A stretch of 64,000 nucleotides of DNA from Pelagibacteraceae bacterium AG-439-F23 (GCA_003212415.1 QCPT01000002.1:1-64000), one strand, 5' to 3'. Positions 9,447 through 21,286 are shown, numbered from the stretch's first letter. Notes: generated by a model not told the origin, from the letters alone. Program-made: numbers and translations.

Positions 9447-10718
9447 ATGAATATTCAGGAACTAAAAGAAAAAAGCTCAGAAAAGTTAATTGCAGAAGCA
9501 GAGAAATTAGGCATTGAAAATGCGAGCACATTGAGAAGGCAAGAAATCTACTTTGCAATTTTAAAAAAATTAGCAGAAAAAGGTGAAGAAATTACAGGCG
9601 GAGGAGTTTTGCAGCTCCTTCAAGATGGATTTGGCTTTTTAAGAGCAATGGAATCAAACTACTTGCCAGGTGCAGATGATATTTATGTTAGTCCAAGCCA
9701 GATTAGAAGGTTTGGTTTAAGAACAGGCGATAGTGTTGAGGGTCCAATAAGATCACCAAAAGAAGGAGAAAGATATTTTGCTTTACTGCAAGTAAGTAAA
9801 ATTAATTTTGAAGAACCTGACAAATTTAAACATAAAATTGCATTTGATAATTTAACCCCGCTCTATCCAAATAAACAATTTGTAATGGAAGTTGAAACAA
9901 ATAAAATTGAAAAAAAACCTGATTTAACTCCAAGACTAATTGATCTAGTCAGCCCAATAGGAAAAGGGCAAAGGTCATTAATTATTTCACCACCAAAAGC
10001 AGGTAAAACAATGATTTTGCAAAGTATTGCAAACTCAATATCGGCAAATCATCCAGAGTGTTATCTAATGGTTTTATTGATCGACGAAAGACCTGAAGAA
10101 GTAACTGATATGCAAAGAACAGTTAAAGGTGAAGTTATTAGCTCTACTTTTGATGAACCTGCACAAAGACACGTAGCTGTCGCTGAAATGGTAATCGAAA
10201 AAGCAAAAAGATTAACCGAACATAAAAAAGATGTTGTAATTTTATTAGACTCAATAACAAGACTGGGAAGAGCATATAATGCAGTAGTACCAAGTTCTGG
10301 TAAAGTTTTAACTGGAGGTGTAGATGCCAACGCTCTTCAAAGACCAAAAAGATTTTTTGGTGCCGCAAGAAATATTGAAGAAGGAGGGTCTCTAACTATA
10401 ATAGCTACAGCTTTAATTGATACTGGGAGTAGAATGGATGAGGTTATTTTTGAAGAATTTAAAGGAACTGGTAATAGCGAAACAATATTAGATAGAAAAA
10501 TATCTGAAAAAAGAATTTATCCTGCAATTGATATAACTAAATCGGGCACAAGAAGAGAAGAGTTATTATTTGATAAAAATGATCTTCAAAAAATGAACGT
10601 TTTAAGAAGAATTATTGCACCAATGGGATCTATGGATGCAATTGAATTTATTAATTCAAAATTAAAAAGCACCAAAAGTAATGCTGAATTCTTTAATTCA
10701 ATGAATAAACCAGGTTAA
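9447..10718 (+). CDS. rho: Transcription termination factor Rho
   Basis: [57 protein letters not shown]. Confidence 0.98.
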   Translation: MNIQELKEKSSEKLIAEAEKLGIENASTLRRQEIYFAILKKLAEKGEEITGGGVLQLLQDGFGFLRAMESNYLPGADDIYVSPSQIRRFGLRTGDSVEGPIRSPKEGERYFALLQVSKINFEEPDKFKHKIAFDNLTPLYPNKQFVMEVETNKIEKKPDLTPRLIDLVSPIGKGQRSLIISPPKAGKTMILQSIANSISANHPECYLMVLLIDERPEEVTDMQRTVKGEVISSTFDEPAQRHVAVAEMVIEKAKRLTEHKKDVVILLDSITRLGRAYNAVVPSSGKVLTGGVDANALQRPKRFFGAARNIEEGGSLTIIATALIDTGSRMDEVIFEEFKGTGNSETILDRKISEKRIYPAIDITKSGTRREELLFDKNDLQKMNVLRRIIAPMGSMDAIEFINSKLKSTKSNAEFFNSMNKPG

Positions 10719-10726
10719 TATTTACT

Positions 10727-11584
10727 TTATAAATAACCCAATTCCTTCATTTCATTTTTAAATTTAGAAGCAATTTCATCAGCAATTTTTTTATCTAGAA
10801 GTTTTGTCCAATCATTTTTTGGCCCAAGGTTAAAGAAATTTTTTTTTCCTCCTTTTTTATTTTCCGCACTTTCTACAAAACCATAATCGTCTTCCATTTT
10901 TTTTAATTTTAAAAATGAGCTAGATTCAATTGCATTATTAATTTGTTCTTCAGTAAACTTAGTTTTTAAAATTTTCTCCACAAAAAAACTAATTTTAAAA
11001 AATTCTTCTTTGGGATTTTTAATAAGATTTTCGTATTTAATAAGCAAAAAATTTTTTTTCATACTTTTCCACGATCTATAGTGCAATTGCCAAGATCCAA
11101 TAATTTGAGGTAATTGATGATTTTTTTCCCCCATTGTTTTTTCTTTCTCTTGGTCAGACAAAGTTATAATTTGGTTTTCATTAAATAAAAATTCTTTAGA
11201 TTTATTATAATCTAAACTAAAATGATGTTTAAGTGACGTAATAACATTCCTTGGATCTCTTATTATGTATATTGAAGCAAGCGTATTAGTATAATCAGTA
11301 AAAAAATTGTCTTGGTGTCCTACTAACATATTGTGAGTTTTAAAAAATCTAACTTTTTTGTCAGAGTTAATTTTGGTTTGTGTTTTTTTCCAGTTCTTAG
11401 CAACTTCATTTAAATTTAAATAATCTGATATTATATCTTTATATTGAGATTTAGAGGGGTATTGAGAAATAGCCTTTAAATGATTTAAATTTATATTTTT
11501 TTTATTTCCCAATATCAAAGATAATATAAAAAATCTTACCCATGTATTTCCGCTTTTCGGATAAGATGCTAGCCATACAATCAT
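10727..11584 (-). CDS. Sulfotransferase domain protein
   Basis: IVWLASYPKSGNTWVRFFI (5'-PSB loop); IYIIRDPRNVITSLKHHF (3'-PB). Confidence 0.85.
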   Translation of the reverse strand: MIVWLASYPKSGNTWVRFFILSLILGNKKNINLNHLKAISQYPSKSQYKDIISDYLNLNEVAKNWKKTQTKINSDKKVRFFKTHNMLVGHQDNFFTDYTNTLASIYIIRDPRNVITSLKHHFSLDYNKSKEFLFNENQIITLSDQEKEKTMGEKNHQLPQIIGSWQLHYRSWKSMKKNFLLIKYENLIKNPKEEFFKISFFVEKILKTKFTEEQINNAIESSSFLKLKKMEDDYGFVESAENKKGGKKNFFNLGPKNDWTKLLDKKIADEIASKFKNEMKELGYL

Positions 11585-11628
11585 AAAAAAAATATATAAT
11601 AAATTTATATAGCAGATATATTTATTTT

Positions 11629-12960
11629 ATGACAATTTATGCTTTATCTTCTGGGCCAGGTTTAAGCGGAGTGGCTGTAGTCAGAGTTTCTGGCTTGAAT
11701 GCAAGAAAGGTAATCAAATCACTAACAAAAGGGAAATTTCCTGAATCTAGATCCGCGTCATTAAAAAAAATATTCAAATATAACTCAGATGAAATTATAG
11801 ATGAAGGTGTAATTCTATGGTTTCCTGGGCCAAATAGCTACACAGGAGAGGATTTGGCAGAATTTCATGTGCACGGTAGCAGGGCTGTTATAGAGGCAAT
11901 ACACGCCTCAATTTCAAAAATAGATAACTGTAGGCTAGCTGAACCCGGAGAGTTTACTAAAATTGCATTTCAGAATGGAAAAATAAATTTACTTAAAGCT
12001 GAAAGCATCTCAGATTTAATTTCTTCCGAAACTGAAATCCAAAGACAGCAAGCAATTAAAATAATGTCAGGAAAAAGTTCAGAAAAGTTTGAATTTTTAA
12101 GAGAAAAATTATTAAAAATTTTATCAAATGTTGAAGCAAAAATTGATTTTCCAGAAGATGATTTACCCAAAGATGTAATTAAAAATATTAAGAATGATTC
12201 AAAAACAATTAGAGAAGAAATTCAAAAAATACTAAATGATCAAAAAGTGGGAGAACGTATAAGAGAAGGTTTTAAGATAGCAATAGTTGGTCCAGCAAAT
12301 GCTGGAAAATCGTCATTATTAAATTATCTTTCAAAAAGAGATGTGGCTATAGTTTCAGAAATTGCTGGAACAACTCGCGATGTAATAGAAGCTCATTTAA
12401 ATGTTGATGGATATCCTGTAATTATTTCTGATACAGCTGGAATAAGAGAATCTAAAGATGAAATAGAAGAAAAAGGAATTAAATTAGCTTTAAAAAGAGC
12501 TGAAGATGCAGACCTAAACATAATTTTATTAGAGCCAAAAAGTGTTGATTTTACTATATTTTTAGATGATTTGGTAGATGAAAAAGAGATAATTGTATTA
12601 AACAAATCTGATTTAGGCACTGAAGAATTAGATGAAAAAATAAAAAAATATAATCCTATTATTATTTCTATTAAAGAAGAAAAAAATCTTGATAAATTAA
12701 TTTGTTCTATAAAAGAAAAATTAAAAAATAAGTTTATAACTTCCAAGGAGATTTTAATAACCAGAGAAAGACACAGGCAAAATCTAAAACAATGTTTAGT
12801 TCACTTAAAAAATTTTGAAGATAAAAATGAACAAAAAGATTTTGATAAGGCGGCTGAAGACCTAAGGTTAGCAACAAGACATTTAGGAGCAATTGTTGGA
12901 AAAGTTGATGTTGAGGAGATATTAGGCTCTATTTTCAGTGATTTTTGTATAGGTAAATAA
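11629..12960 (+). CDS. mnmE: tRNA modification GTPase MnmE
   Basis: TIYALSSGPGLSGVAVVRVSG; G1 GPANAGKSSLLN; C-terminal FCIGK. Confidence 0.97.
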   Translation: MTIYALSSGPGLSGVAVVRVSGLNARKVIKSLTKGKFPESRSASLKKIFKYNSDEIIDEGVILWFPGPNSYTGEDLAEFHVHGSRAVIEAIHASISKIDNCRLAEPGEFTKIAFQNGKINLLKAESISDLISSETEIQRQQAIKIMSGKSSEKFEFLREKLLKILSNVEAKIDFPEDDLPKDVIKNIKNDSKTIREEIQKILNDQKVGERIREGFKIAIVGPANAGKSSLLNYLSKRDVAIVSEIAGTTRDVIEAHLNVDGYPVIISDTAGIRESKDEIEEKGIKLALKRAEDADLNIILLEPKSVDFTIFLDDLVDEKEIIVLNKSDLGTEELDEKIKKYNPIIISIKEEKNLDKLICSIKEKLKNKFITSKEILITRERHRQNLKQCLVHLKNFEDKNEQKDFDKAAEDLRLATRHLGAIVGKVDVEEILGSIFSDFCIGK

Positions 12961-13030
12961 GGGCTAATTTTTTAATTATTTAGCACTTTTTTAAGTGTTT
13001 CCTTGTAAAATTTTTGATCAATAATAAATT

Positions 13031-14908
13031 ATGACTATGAAAAATGATTTATCATTTGATGTTGTTGTAATAGGAGGAGGTCATGCAGGTTGTGAAGCTG
13101 CTGCAGCAGCAGCAAGGCTAGGAGTTAATACAGCTCTTTTTACTCACAAGTTCGAGACAATTGGAGAAATGTCTTGTAACCCTGCAATAGGAGGTTTGGG
13201 CAAAGGTCATCTTGTTAGAGAGATAGATGCATTAGACGGTGTAATGGGAGACGTTGCTGACAAATCAGGTATACAATTTCGCTTATTGAATAGAAGTAGA
13301 GGGCCAGCCGTACGAGGACCACGTACCCAAAGTGATAGATCCTTATATAAGAAATATATGCAAGAAAAACTTGTAAACTACTGTAATTTAAGGATATTTT
13401 CAGATCCTGTAATTAAGTTTAATTTTAAAAATAATGAAATAAATGGCTTTATAACTGAAAGTGGAAAAGAAATAAAATCAACCAAGATTATTCTAACAAC
13501 TGGAACTTTTTTGAATGGTTTAATACATATAGGTGAAGAAATGACTCCTGCTGGAAGATATAATGAAAAACCTTCAACTGGCTTAAGCGAACAACTAAAA
13601 AAATATAATTTTAAAATTGGTAGACTTAAAACTGGAACACCTCCAAGACTAGATTCTCGAACAATAAATTTTGAAATTCTTGAAGAACAGTATGCAGATA
13701 AAGATCCATATTTTTTTTCTTTCCTAACTAAAAAAAATATAAATAAACAAATCTCATGCAGGATAACTTATACTAATGAAGCTGTTCATAAAATTATTTC
13801 TAAAAATATAAAACGCAGTGCCATGTACTCAGGAAGCATACAAGGAGTTGGTCCAAGATATTGTCCATCAATAGAAGATAAAATTTTTAAATTTGCTGAC
13901 AAACAAAAGCATCAAATATTTCTAGAACCTGAGGGCTTAAATAACAATACAATATACCCAAATGGTATCTCAACTTCACTACCAGAAGAGGTACAACAAG
14001 AAATATGTAACAAAATCAATGGTTTAGAGAATGTAAAAATATTAAGGCCTGGATATGCTATAGAATACGATTTTGTTGACCCTAGAGAGCTATTTTTAAC
14101 TTTAGAGACTAAAAAAATTAAAAATTTTTATCTTGCAGGTCAAATTAATGGAACTACAGGATATGAAGAGGCTGCTGCTCAGGGTCTTATAGCAGGTATT
14201 AATGCTGCACTTGCAGTTAAAAATAAAGAACCTTTTATATTAGACAGATCAGAAGCCTACATAGGAGTTATGATAGATGATCTTGTAACCAAAGGAGTTG
14301 CTGAGCCTTATAGAATGTTTACATCAAGGGCTGAATATAGATTGTCTTTAAGATCTGATAATGCAGATATTAGACTTACTAAAAAAGGAATAGATATAGG
14401 CCTAGTATCAAAAGACAGAAAAACTATATATGAGGAAAAATCAAAAAATCTTAAAAAAACACAGATAAAAATGGAAAAATTATTGATAACTCCATCAAAA
14501 GTTTCTAATTATGGGATAAAAATATCAAAAGATGGAGTTAAAAGAACTGCAATTCAAATATTAAGCCAAAAATCAGTAAATATGAATAAAATTAGAAAAA
14601 TATGGCCTGAAATCACTTATGTTTCACGTGAAATAGATGAACAAATAGAGATTAATTCACATTATAAAGGTTATCTTAAAAAGCAAAATTCTGATATAAT
14701 TGCCTTTAAGAGAGATGAAAATTTAATTATTCCTGAAAATTTAAACTATGATGAATTTTCTGGGCTCTCAAACGAAGTAAAATCAAAATTTAAGCAAATT
14801 AAACCTAAAACAATGGGGCAAGCCCTAAGAATTGATGGAATCACCCCCGCCGCTGTATATATTTTGTTGTCTCATCTTAAAAGAAAGTCTATTAAGCATA
14901 TAGCTTGA
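13031..14908 (+). CDS. mnmG: tRNA uridine-5-carboxymethylaminomethyl modification enzyme MnmG
   Basis: [65 protein letters not shown]. Confidence 0.98.
   Translation: MTMKNDLSFDVVVIGGGHAGCEAAAAAARLGVNTALFTHKFETIGEMSCNPAIGGLGKGHLVREIDALDGVMGDVADKSGIQFRLLNRSRGPAVRGPRTQSDRSLYKKYMQEKLVNYCNLRIFSDPVIKFNFKNNEINGFITESGKEIKSTKIILTTGTFLNGLIHIGEEMTPAGRYNEKPSTGLSEQLKKYNFKIGRLKTGTPPRLDSRTINFEILEEQYADKDPYFFSFLTKKNINKQISCRITYTNEAVHKIISKNIKRSAMYSGSIQGVGPRYCPSIEDKIFKFADKQKHQIFLEPEGLNNNTIYPNGISTSLPEEVQQEICNKINGLENVKILRPGYAIEYDFVDPRELFLTLETKKIKNFYLAGQINGTTGYEEAAAQGLIAGINAALAVKNKEPFILDRSEAYIGVMIDDLVTKGVAEPYRMFTSRAEYRLSLRSDNADIRLTKKGIDIGLVSKDRKTIYEEKSKNLKKTQIKMEKLLITPSKVSNYGIKISKDGVKRTAIQILSQKSVNMNKIRKIWPEITYVSREIDEQIEINSHYKGYLKKQNSDIIAFKRDENLIIPENLNYDEFSGLSNEVKSKFKQIKPKTMGQALRIDGITPAAVYILLSHLKRKSIKHIA
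14620..14635. promoter_or_regulatory. parS: Near-perfect parS site inside mnmG (TGTTTCACGTGAAATA)
   Basis: 15/16 match to TGTTTCACGTGAAACA; encodes YVSREI in frame. Confidence 0.6.
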
Positions 14909-15639
14909 TTGATTCTAATTTTATAAAAAATACTGATATTAATATCTCAAATGTTTCACGTGAAACATTAAAAGAGCTAGATGACTATGGTAAGTCCATA
15001 ATTTCAAAAAATAAAAACATAAACTTAATAAGTTCAAGCACTGAAAAATTAATAAATACAAGACATATATTAGATAGTGCACAAACTATTGATTTTATTG
15101 ATAATATCAAATTAAAGACATGTACAGACCTAGGATCAGGTGCTGGTCTACCTGGTATAGTTTTAGCTATATTAATGAAACACAAAAACCCCCAATTTAA
15201 GGTGATTCTTTACGAAAAGAGCTATCACAAGAGCAAATTCTTAACTGATATGTCAAAAAAATTTAATTTGAACACAGAAGTCTATCAAAAAAATATTTTT
15301 GAAGAAAAAAATTTAAGTACAGATGTAATTATTTGTCGTGCTTTTAAACCTTTGCCAATTATTTTTGAAATTGCTCAGAAAAATTTTAAAAGTTTTAAAT
15401 ACATAATTTTATTTTTAGGAAAAAGTAGAAAAAAAATTTTGAATGAAGCACTTAAGAACTGGAAATTTGATTATGAAGAAAAAAAAAGTTTAACAAATGA
15501 TGAGTCGATAGTTATTAAGATTTCTAATTTGAAAAAAAAAATGGATAAAAAAATTATTTCAATCATAAATCAAAAAGGTGGAGTAGTCGAGTCAACAACT
15601 AAGACCAATCTCGCTGCTTTGAGAAAAAAAAATGGATAA
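14905..15639 (+). CDS. rsmG: 16S rRNA m7G527 methyltransferase RsmG with anomalous ParA-like C-terminal extension
   Basis: [21 protein letters not shown] motif; last 32 residues [32 protein letters not shown] duplicate the ParA N-terminus. Confidence 0.92.
   Translation: MIDSNFIKNTDINISNVSRETLKELDDYGKSIISKNKNINLISSSTEKLINTRHILDSAQTIDFIDNIKLKTCTDLGSGAGLPGIVLAILMKHKNPQFKVILYEKSYHKSKFLTDMSKKFNLNTEVYQKNIFEEKNLSTDVIICRAFKPLPIIFEIAQKNFKSFKYIILFLGKSRKKILNEALKNWKFDYEEKKSLTNDESIVIKISNLKKKMDKKIISIINQKGGVVESTTKTNLAALRKKNG
14952..14967. promoter_or_regulatory. parS: parS centromere site inside rsmG (TGTTTCACGTGAAACA)
   Basis: Exact 16-bp palindromic parS consensus; encodes NVSRET in frame. Confidence 0.9.
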
Positions 15640-15722
15640 AAAAATTATTTCAATCATAAATCAAAAAGGTGGAGTAGGAAAGACAACAACTGTGATCAAT
15701 CTTGCTGCTGGATTGTCTATGA
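15541..15722 (+). repeat. Partial tandem duplication (91-bp period) of the parA 5' end
   Basis: 15541-15586 identical to 15632-15677; further alignable to about copy position 78; copy 1 lies in the rsmG 3' end, copy 2 is the parA start. Confidence 0.92.
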
Positions 15723-16432
15723 AAGGAAAAAAAATTTTAGTAATTGACTTAGATCCACAAGGAAATGCTACTACCGGTCTAGGATTGTCTAACAGTGCAA
15801 GCTCGGACACTACAATTTATAGTGTGCTTAATGGAAATAAGAAAATTTCAGAAGTGATCCAGAATACAAGCTTTGAAAATTTAAATTTGATATCTTCGAA
15901 TGTAAATTTGTCCGGTCTAGAGGTTGAAACTGCTGGAGACAGTCGTAGAGCCTTTAAATTAAAGGACGAATTGACCTATATTTTAAATGATTCTAGAGCT
16001 TCATATGATTATATTCTAATAGATTGTCCTCCATCTTTGAGCTTACTGACAATTATGGCATTGGTAGCTTCAGATGCTCTAGTGGTACCACTGCAAACGG
16101 AATTTTTTGCTCTAGAAGGACTTACTCAACTCATGAAGACAATTGAAAGGATAAAAAATAATCTTAATCCAGAACTATCAATCAGAGGGATCCTTTTGAC
16201 AATGTATGATAGACGAAACAAGCTTTCAGGAGAAGTAGAGAATGAAGCAAGAAATTATTTTAAAGAAAAAGTCTACCAATCAGTGGTTCCAAGAAATGTT
16301 AGACTATCCGAAGCCCCTTCCCATGGAGTTCCAGTATTAATTTATGATAAAGGTTGTCCTGGAAGCAAATCATATTTTAGTTTTACAGAAGAATTTTTAA
16401 ATCAAGATAAACCAGTGGAGAGCGCAGCATGA
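15632..16432 (+). CDS. parA: Chromosome partitioning ATPase ParA
   Basis: [54 protein letters not shown]. Confidence 0.97.
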   Translation: MDKKIISIINQKGGVGKTTTVINLAAGLSMKGKKILVIDLDPQGNATTGLGLSNSASSDTTIYSVLNGNKKISEVIQNTSFENLNLISSNVNLSGLEVETAGDSRRAFKLKDELTYILNDSRASYDYILIDCPPSLSLLTIMALVASDALVVPLQTEFFALEGLTQLMKTIERIKNNLNPELSIRGILLTMYDRRNKLSGEVENEARNYFKEKVYQSVVPRNVRLSEAPSHGVPVLIYDKGCPGSKSYFSFTEEFLNQDKPVESAA

Positions 16433-17280
16433 TTAATCCTTTTAAAACGAAGAAAGGCCTAGGAAGGGGACTTTCATCTCTTATAGGAGATAGTGAAGTT
16501 AAAGAAAACAAAACTACAATTTCTATTAGTTCTATAATTAGAAACAAATATCAACCAAGAAAAAAATTTGAAAAAGAAAGCTTAGAAGAATTAACTAGTT
16601 CTATTAAAGAAAGAGGAATCATACAACCAATAATAGTAAGAAAATCAGATGATATAATTGATAAGTTTGAAATAGTAGCTGGAGAAAGAAGATGGCAAGC
16701 CGCGCAAAAAGCAGGACTTCATAAAGTTCCAGTAGTAGTTATAGAAGCCGATAATTTAAAATCTCTAGAATTTGCTATAGTTGAAAATGTTCAAAGAAAA
16801 GATTTAAACCCGATAGAAGAAGCCGAAGGATATAAAAGACTAATAGATGATTTTAATTATGATCAAGAAAAAGTTGCAAAATTTATAGGAAAAAGTAGAG
16901 CTCATGTTTCTAATTGTTTAAGATTATTAAGTTTACCTCAAAAAATAATCGAATACATAATTGACGAAAAAATATCCCAAGGACATGCAAAAATTTTGGT
17001 AGGCTTGGAAAATGCTCAATTATTAGCTGAAAAGATAATTTCTAAAAAGTTATCAGTAAGGCAAGCTGAAGCACTTATTAGAATTACTAAAGGAATTAAA
17101 TCAATTAATAAAAACAGCAAAGATTCTAATATACTTGATATTGAAAATCAGCTAATGGAAAAAATTGGAATGAGGGTTTATGTTAACAATAAAAAAAACA
17201 ACTCAGGAACAATTGCTTTTGAGTACAAAGGCTTAGATCAGATGGAAAGATTAATCCAAGTTATTAAAAATAATTATTAA
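16429..17280 (+). CDS. parB: Chromosome partitioning protein ParB
   Basis: KKGLGRGLSSLIGD; IRNKYQPRKKFEKESLEELTSSIKERGIIQPIIVR; GERRWQAAQKAGL. Confidence 0.97.
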   Translation: MINPFKTKKGLGRGLSSLIGDSEVKENKTTISISSIIRNKYQPRKKFEKESLEELTSSIKERGIIQPIIVRKSDDIIDKFEIVAGERRWQAAQKAGLHKVPVVVIEADNLKSLEFAIVENVQRKDLNPIEEAEGYKRLIDDFNYDQEKVAKFIGKSRAHVSNCLRLLSLPQKIIEYIIDEKISQGHAKILVGLENAQLLAEKIISKKLSVRQAEALIRITKGIKSINKNSKDSNILDIENQLMEKIGMRVYVNNKKNNSGTIAFEYKGLDQMERLIQVIKNNY

Positions 17281-18254
17281 TAATTGCTTACAAAATCTGA
17301 AACAAAATTTAATGAATTGTTATTATTTTTCTTAACTAAAATTTCAAGGTCATTTATTTTATAAATCATTTCTTTTACCTCGCCATCTGACCATGATTGT
17401 ATTTGTTTTTTTACAACATCTTTTTCTTTCCAAAATATTGGAGGTTTAAAAGAAGATATAGTTAAATCAATATTTCCAGTTTGATTTTGAATTTCTTTGA
17501 GTTTAAGAAGTCTTTTTGATCTATTTAATATTGTTCTTAATATTAAAACACATTCATCATTTCCAAAATTATTTTCATTTAATATTTTTGAAACTTGTTT
17601 TTTATTTTTAGCTAAATAATTTTCTGCAAGCTCAAAAACACTATAATTTTCTGATAAATTAGTTAATTTTAAAACATCTTCTATATCAATGTTTCTTTTT
17701 GTTATTGATAGGTTGTCAATTTTATTTAACTCGTTAATTAAATTTCCTCTATCTCCTCTTGATCTCCCTATTAGTAAATTTATGATTTCTTGTGAAACAC
17801 TAATTTTTTTTTGTCTGAAAAAATTTTGAGCTATTAAACTTAAACTCTTATCATTATCATCATAAAAAGGTATACAAGTAAGCTCTTTTTCCTTTTCAAA
17901 TAAATTTCTTAATTTAGATTTCTTTTCTAAATTATTAGAATTAATAATAATTGTTATTTTTTCTATTTTTCTTTCTATAATTTCATTAACAAATTTAATA
18001 ATTTTATCGCTTGCTCTAGAAATTATTATTAATTTATCATCATCAAAAAGAGATTTATTCATTAAATTTGAAATAAATTCATCTTGATCATTTAATATTT
18101 CATTCTCTTCAAATCTTAAAACTTCCCCTTTGAATAGTTTTTCAAAGCATTCTTTTACTATTTGGTTTTTGTAACCTTGATTTGTTCCGTAGATAAGAGT
18201 TAAACTATTTTTTTTTGATTTTATTTTTTCTATTTCAAATGATTTAATTATCAT
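17277..18254 (-). CDS. holA: DNA polymerase III delta subunit
   Basis: SLTLIYGTNQGYKNQIVKECFEKLF; GRSRGDRGNLINELNKI; next to lptE and leuS. Confidence 0.85.
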   Translation of the reverse strand: MIIKSFEIEKIKSKKNSLTLIYGTNQGYKNQIVKECFEKLFKGEVLRFEENEILNDQDEFISNLMNKSLFDDDKLIIISRASDKIIKFVNEIIERKIEKITIIINSNNLEKKSKLRNLFEKEKELTCIPFYDDNDKSLSLIAQNFFRQKKISVSQEIINLLIGRSRGDRGNLINELNKIDNLSITKRNIDIEDVLKLTNLSENYSVFELAENYLAKNKKQVSKILNENNFGNDECVLILRTILNRSKRLLKLKEIQNQTGNIDLTISSFKPPIFWKEKDVVKKQIQSWSDGEVKEMIYKINDLEILVKKNNNNSLNFVSDFVSNY

Positions 18255-18708
18255 TTATTTCTGAAATAGAATTTATAATTTTATCAGATATACTTGTAGA
18301 TAAATTCTTAACAATATTCTTCTCATAATTGTCTAATTCAAATTTATCTGAGATATTATTATATGTAGATTTTCTATTTAATTTATTTGCAATTAAGGTT
18401 TTTTCATCTTTTTTAACTGTGTAATCTACATTTATTATTATTTCAAAAATTGAAGGATCTCCCTTAGAATCTTTTGAGATTATATTTTTTTCTTTAGTAG
18501 AAGATATGGTTAAATCATATATTTGCTTTTTACTTATTAAATTATTAAAATTTTTAACAATTATAGAATTAACTTTTTCGTCTCCAATTATTTTATCCAA
18601 GTTTACAGAGAATTGATAATTTTTATTTTTTAATATTGGTTCATACGCACAACCGGAAAATAAAAATAAAAAAAATAACGATAATGTATAATTTATAATT
18701 CTACTCAT
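18244..18708 (-). CDS. lptE: LptE-like LPS-assembly lipoprotein
   Basis: [18 protein letters not shown] lipobox; located between holA and leuS. Confidence 0.7.
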   Translation of the reverse strand: MSRIINYTLSLFFLFLFSGCAYEPILKNKNYQFSVNLDKIIGDEKVNSIIVKNFNNLISKKQIYDLTISSTKEKNIISKDSKGDPSIFEIIINVDYTVKKDEKTLIANKLNRKSTYNNISDKFELDNYEKNIVKNLSTSISDKIINSISEINDN

Positions 18709-21250
18709 TTACTAAAATATTTATCAATCTATTTTTGACAAAAATAACTTTTTTAATTGATTTGTTATTTAAATATTTATCCAACAATTTTTCATTTTTA
18801 GCAATATTTAAAATTTCTTCTTTTTCTAAATTCATTTCTGCATTAATAATTGTTCTTTTTTTTCCATTAATTTGTATAACGTAATCTATATTTTCATTTT
18901 TTAAATAATCTTTATTTACTATTGGCCATTTTAACTTTTGATCAGAACCTATATCAACCAAACACTCACTGGTAAAATGTGGAATAATAGGTGAAAAAAC
19001 TGTTAAAATTTTTGTATAATTTTCCAACAAATTTTTTGGATTAATATTTTTTTCAATATATTTAACTAAAAAATTATATGCTTCATACATACTTGCAATG
19101 ATAACATTATAGCTAAAACTCTCTAAATTATTTGTAATTTTATGAATTAATTGATTTGTGAACTTATTTAATTCCAAATCATCAATTATTTTATTATTTT
19201 CTATAGATGATTTTTTTTTTATTTTTAAATGTAAGGTCCATAATTTTTGAATAAATTTATAAGATGAAATCATGCCTTGCTCGGACCATTGTATATCTTT
19301 TTCAGGAGGACTATCTGAAAGTATAAACAATCTAACTGAATCTGCGCCATAATTATTAATTATATTTTCAGGATCAATCACATTTTTTTTTGATTTAGAC
19401 ATGGACTCCGATGGTCCTACAATTATTTCTGAATTTGGGTCATTTTTTTTATAATACTTTTTATCTATTATTTCTATTTCTTCTGGACTTAACCAATTAT
19501 TTTTTTGATCTTTATAAGTTTCATGGCAAACCATGCCTTGAGTAAATAAACCATCAAACGGTTCTTTAATTTTAAAAATTTCATTTTTATAATTAATAGA
19601 TCTCATAAAGAATCTCGAATATAATAAATGTAATATTGCATGCTCAACACCACCAATATATTGATCAACTGGCATCCAATAATTTATATCGTTTATATCA
19701 AATCCATAATTATCATTATTAGGAGAACAAAATCTTAAAAAATACCAAGATGAATCAACAAATGTATCTAAAGTGTCCGTTTCTCTTGTGCAGTTTTTTC
19801 CATTAATTTTTATTTTTTTCCATTCTTTATCACTATCTAAAGGGTTTCCTTTTGTGTTTAAGTCAATTTTATTGGGTAATCTTACCGGAAGCTCTTTTTT
19901 TGGTATTGGTATTATTTCTCCTTTTTCATCATAAGCAATTGGAATAGGACATCCCCAATATCTTTGTCTAGATACTCCCCAGTCTTTTAAACGAAAATTT
20001 ATTCTTCTTGTTCCTATTTTATCTTTTTCTAATATCTCAATTGTTTTTATAATTGATTCTTCGGGAGCTCTTAGACCATTTAAAAAATCAGAATTAATTA
20101 TGATTCCTGATCCAGTATAAGCTTCATTTTGTACTTTAAATTCATCAACATTATCAGGTTTAACAACAGTTTTAACAGGCAGATTATATTTGAGTGCAAA
20201 ATCAAGATCTCTTTGATCGTGTCCCGGACAGCCAAAAATTGCTCCAAAACCATAATCCATCAAAACAAAATTTGCAAAATATACTGGAACTTTTTCTTTT
20301 TGATTTAAAGGGTTAATTGCAAATAAATTAGTTTTATAGCCTATCTTTTCTGCCATTGCCAAAGATTCTTCTGTGGTTCCTGTCTTAGAGCACTCTTTTT
20401 TAAATTTTTGGAATTCTTTATCATTCTCAAAATTTTTTGCTATTGGGTGGTCTGGGGAAAGTGCTAAAAATGAAAAACCAAATAAAGTATCTGGTCTAGT
20501 AGTAAAACATTTAATCTTATCTATTGATGGATTGCCTTCAATCTTAAAATCTACTTCACATCCAAAAGATTTTCCTATCCAGTTTTTTTGCATTATTTTA
20601 ACCTTATTTGGCCAATTTTTAAGCTCTTCTAAACCTAATAAAAGTTCATCAGCGAATTTTGAAATATTAAAAAACCATTGATTTAATTTTTTTCTTTCAA
20701 CTACGGCCCCCGATCTCCAACCTTTTCCATCAATTACCTGTTCATTTGCTAAAACAGTCTCATCTACTGGGTCCCAATTTACAAAATTTTCTTTTCTATA
20801 AACCAATCCTTTTTCATAGAGTTCTAAGAAAAATAATTGTTGATGTTTATAATATTCCTCTGAGCAAGTAGATATTTCTCTATCCCAGTCAATTGATAGC
20901 CCCAATTTTTTTAATTGAGCTTTCATTGTAGAAATATTTTTTTCTGTCCATTCTTTTGGATCTAAATTATTTTGTTTTGCAGCATTTTCCGCAGGCAAAC
21001 CAAAAGAATCCCATCCCATTGGATGTAAAACATTAAAACCTTTGATTATTTTGTACCTAGATAGAACATCTCCAATTGTATAATTTCTTACATGACCCAT
21101 ATGAATTTTTCCTGATGGATATGGAAACATTTCAAGGCAATAAAATTTTTTTTTATTCTTATCTACTTTTGATAAAAAAGTTTTATTTTCCCCCCAATAA
21201 TTTTGCCAGCTCTCTTCAACTTTTTTGAAATTATATCTATTAGAATTCAC
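18701..21250 (-). CDS. leuS: Leucyl-tRNA synthetase
   Basis: [35 protein letters not shown]. Confidence 0.98.
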   Translation of the reverse strand: MNSNRYNFKKVEESWQNYWGENKTFLSKVDKNKKKFYCLEMFPYPSGKIHMGHVRNYTIGDVLSRYKIIKGFNVLHPMGWDSFGLPAENAAKQNNLDPKEWTEKNISTMKAQLKKLGLSIDWDREISTCSEEYYKHQQLFFLELYEKGLVYRKENFVNWDPVDETVLANEQVIDGKGWRSGAVVERKKLNQWFFNISKFADELLLGLEELKNWPNKVKIMQKNWIGKSFGCEVDFKIEGNPSIDKIKCFTTRPDTLFGFSFLALSPDHPIAKNFENDKEFQKFKKECSKTGTTEESLAMAEKIGYKTNLFAINPLNQKEKVPVYFANFVLMDYGFGAIFGCPGHDQRDLDFALKYNLPVKTVVKPDNVDEFKVQNEAYTGSGIIINSDFLNGLRAPEESIIKTIEILEKDKIGTRRINFRLKDWGVSRQRYWGCPIPIAYDEKGEIIPIPKKELPVRLPNKIDLNTKGNPLDSDKEWKKIKINGKNCTRETDTLDTFVDSSWYFLRFCSPNNDNYGFDINDINYWMPVDQYIGGVEHAILHLLYSRFFMRSINYKNEIFKIKEPFDGLFTQGMVCHETYKDQKNNWLSPEEIEIIDKKYYKKNDPNSEIIVGPSESMSKSKKNVIDPENIINNYGADSVRLFILSDSPPEKDIQWSEQGMISSYKFIQKLWTLHLKIKKKSSIENNKIIDDLELNKFTNQLIHKITNNLESFSYNVIIASMYEAYNFLVKYIEKNINPKNLLENYTKILTVFSPIIPHFTSECLVDIGSDQKLKWPIVNKDYLKNENIDYVIQINGKKRTIINAEMNLEKEEILNIAKNEKLLDKYLNNKSIKKVIFVKNRLINILVNE

Positions 21251-21286
21251 TTTTAAGAACTAATATTGTATTTTTAAAGACTTCAT

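Noticed and set aside
10061-10368. Minus-strand ORFs (89 aa and 74 aa) inside rho
   Set aside because: Antisense shadow ORFs of a conserved gene; no recognisable domain or start context
12961-13030. GCACTTTTTTAAGTG hairpin between mnmE and mnmG as terminator or riboswitch
   Set aside because: Short AT-rich stem without a following T tract; mnmE and mnmG look co-oriented and likely co-transcribed
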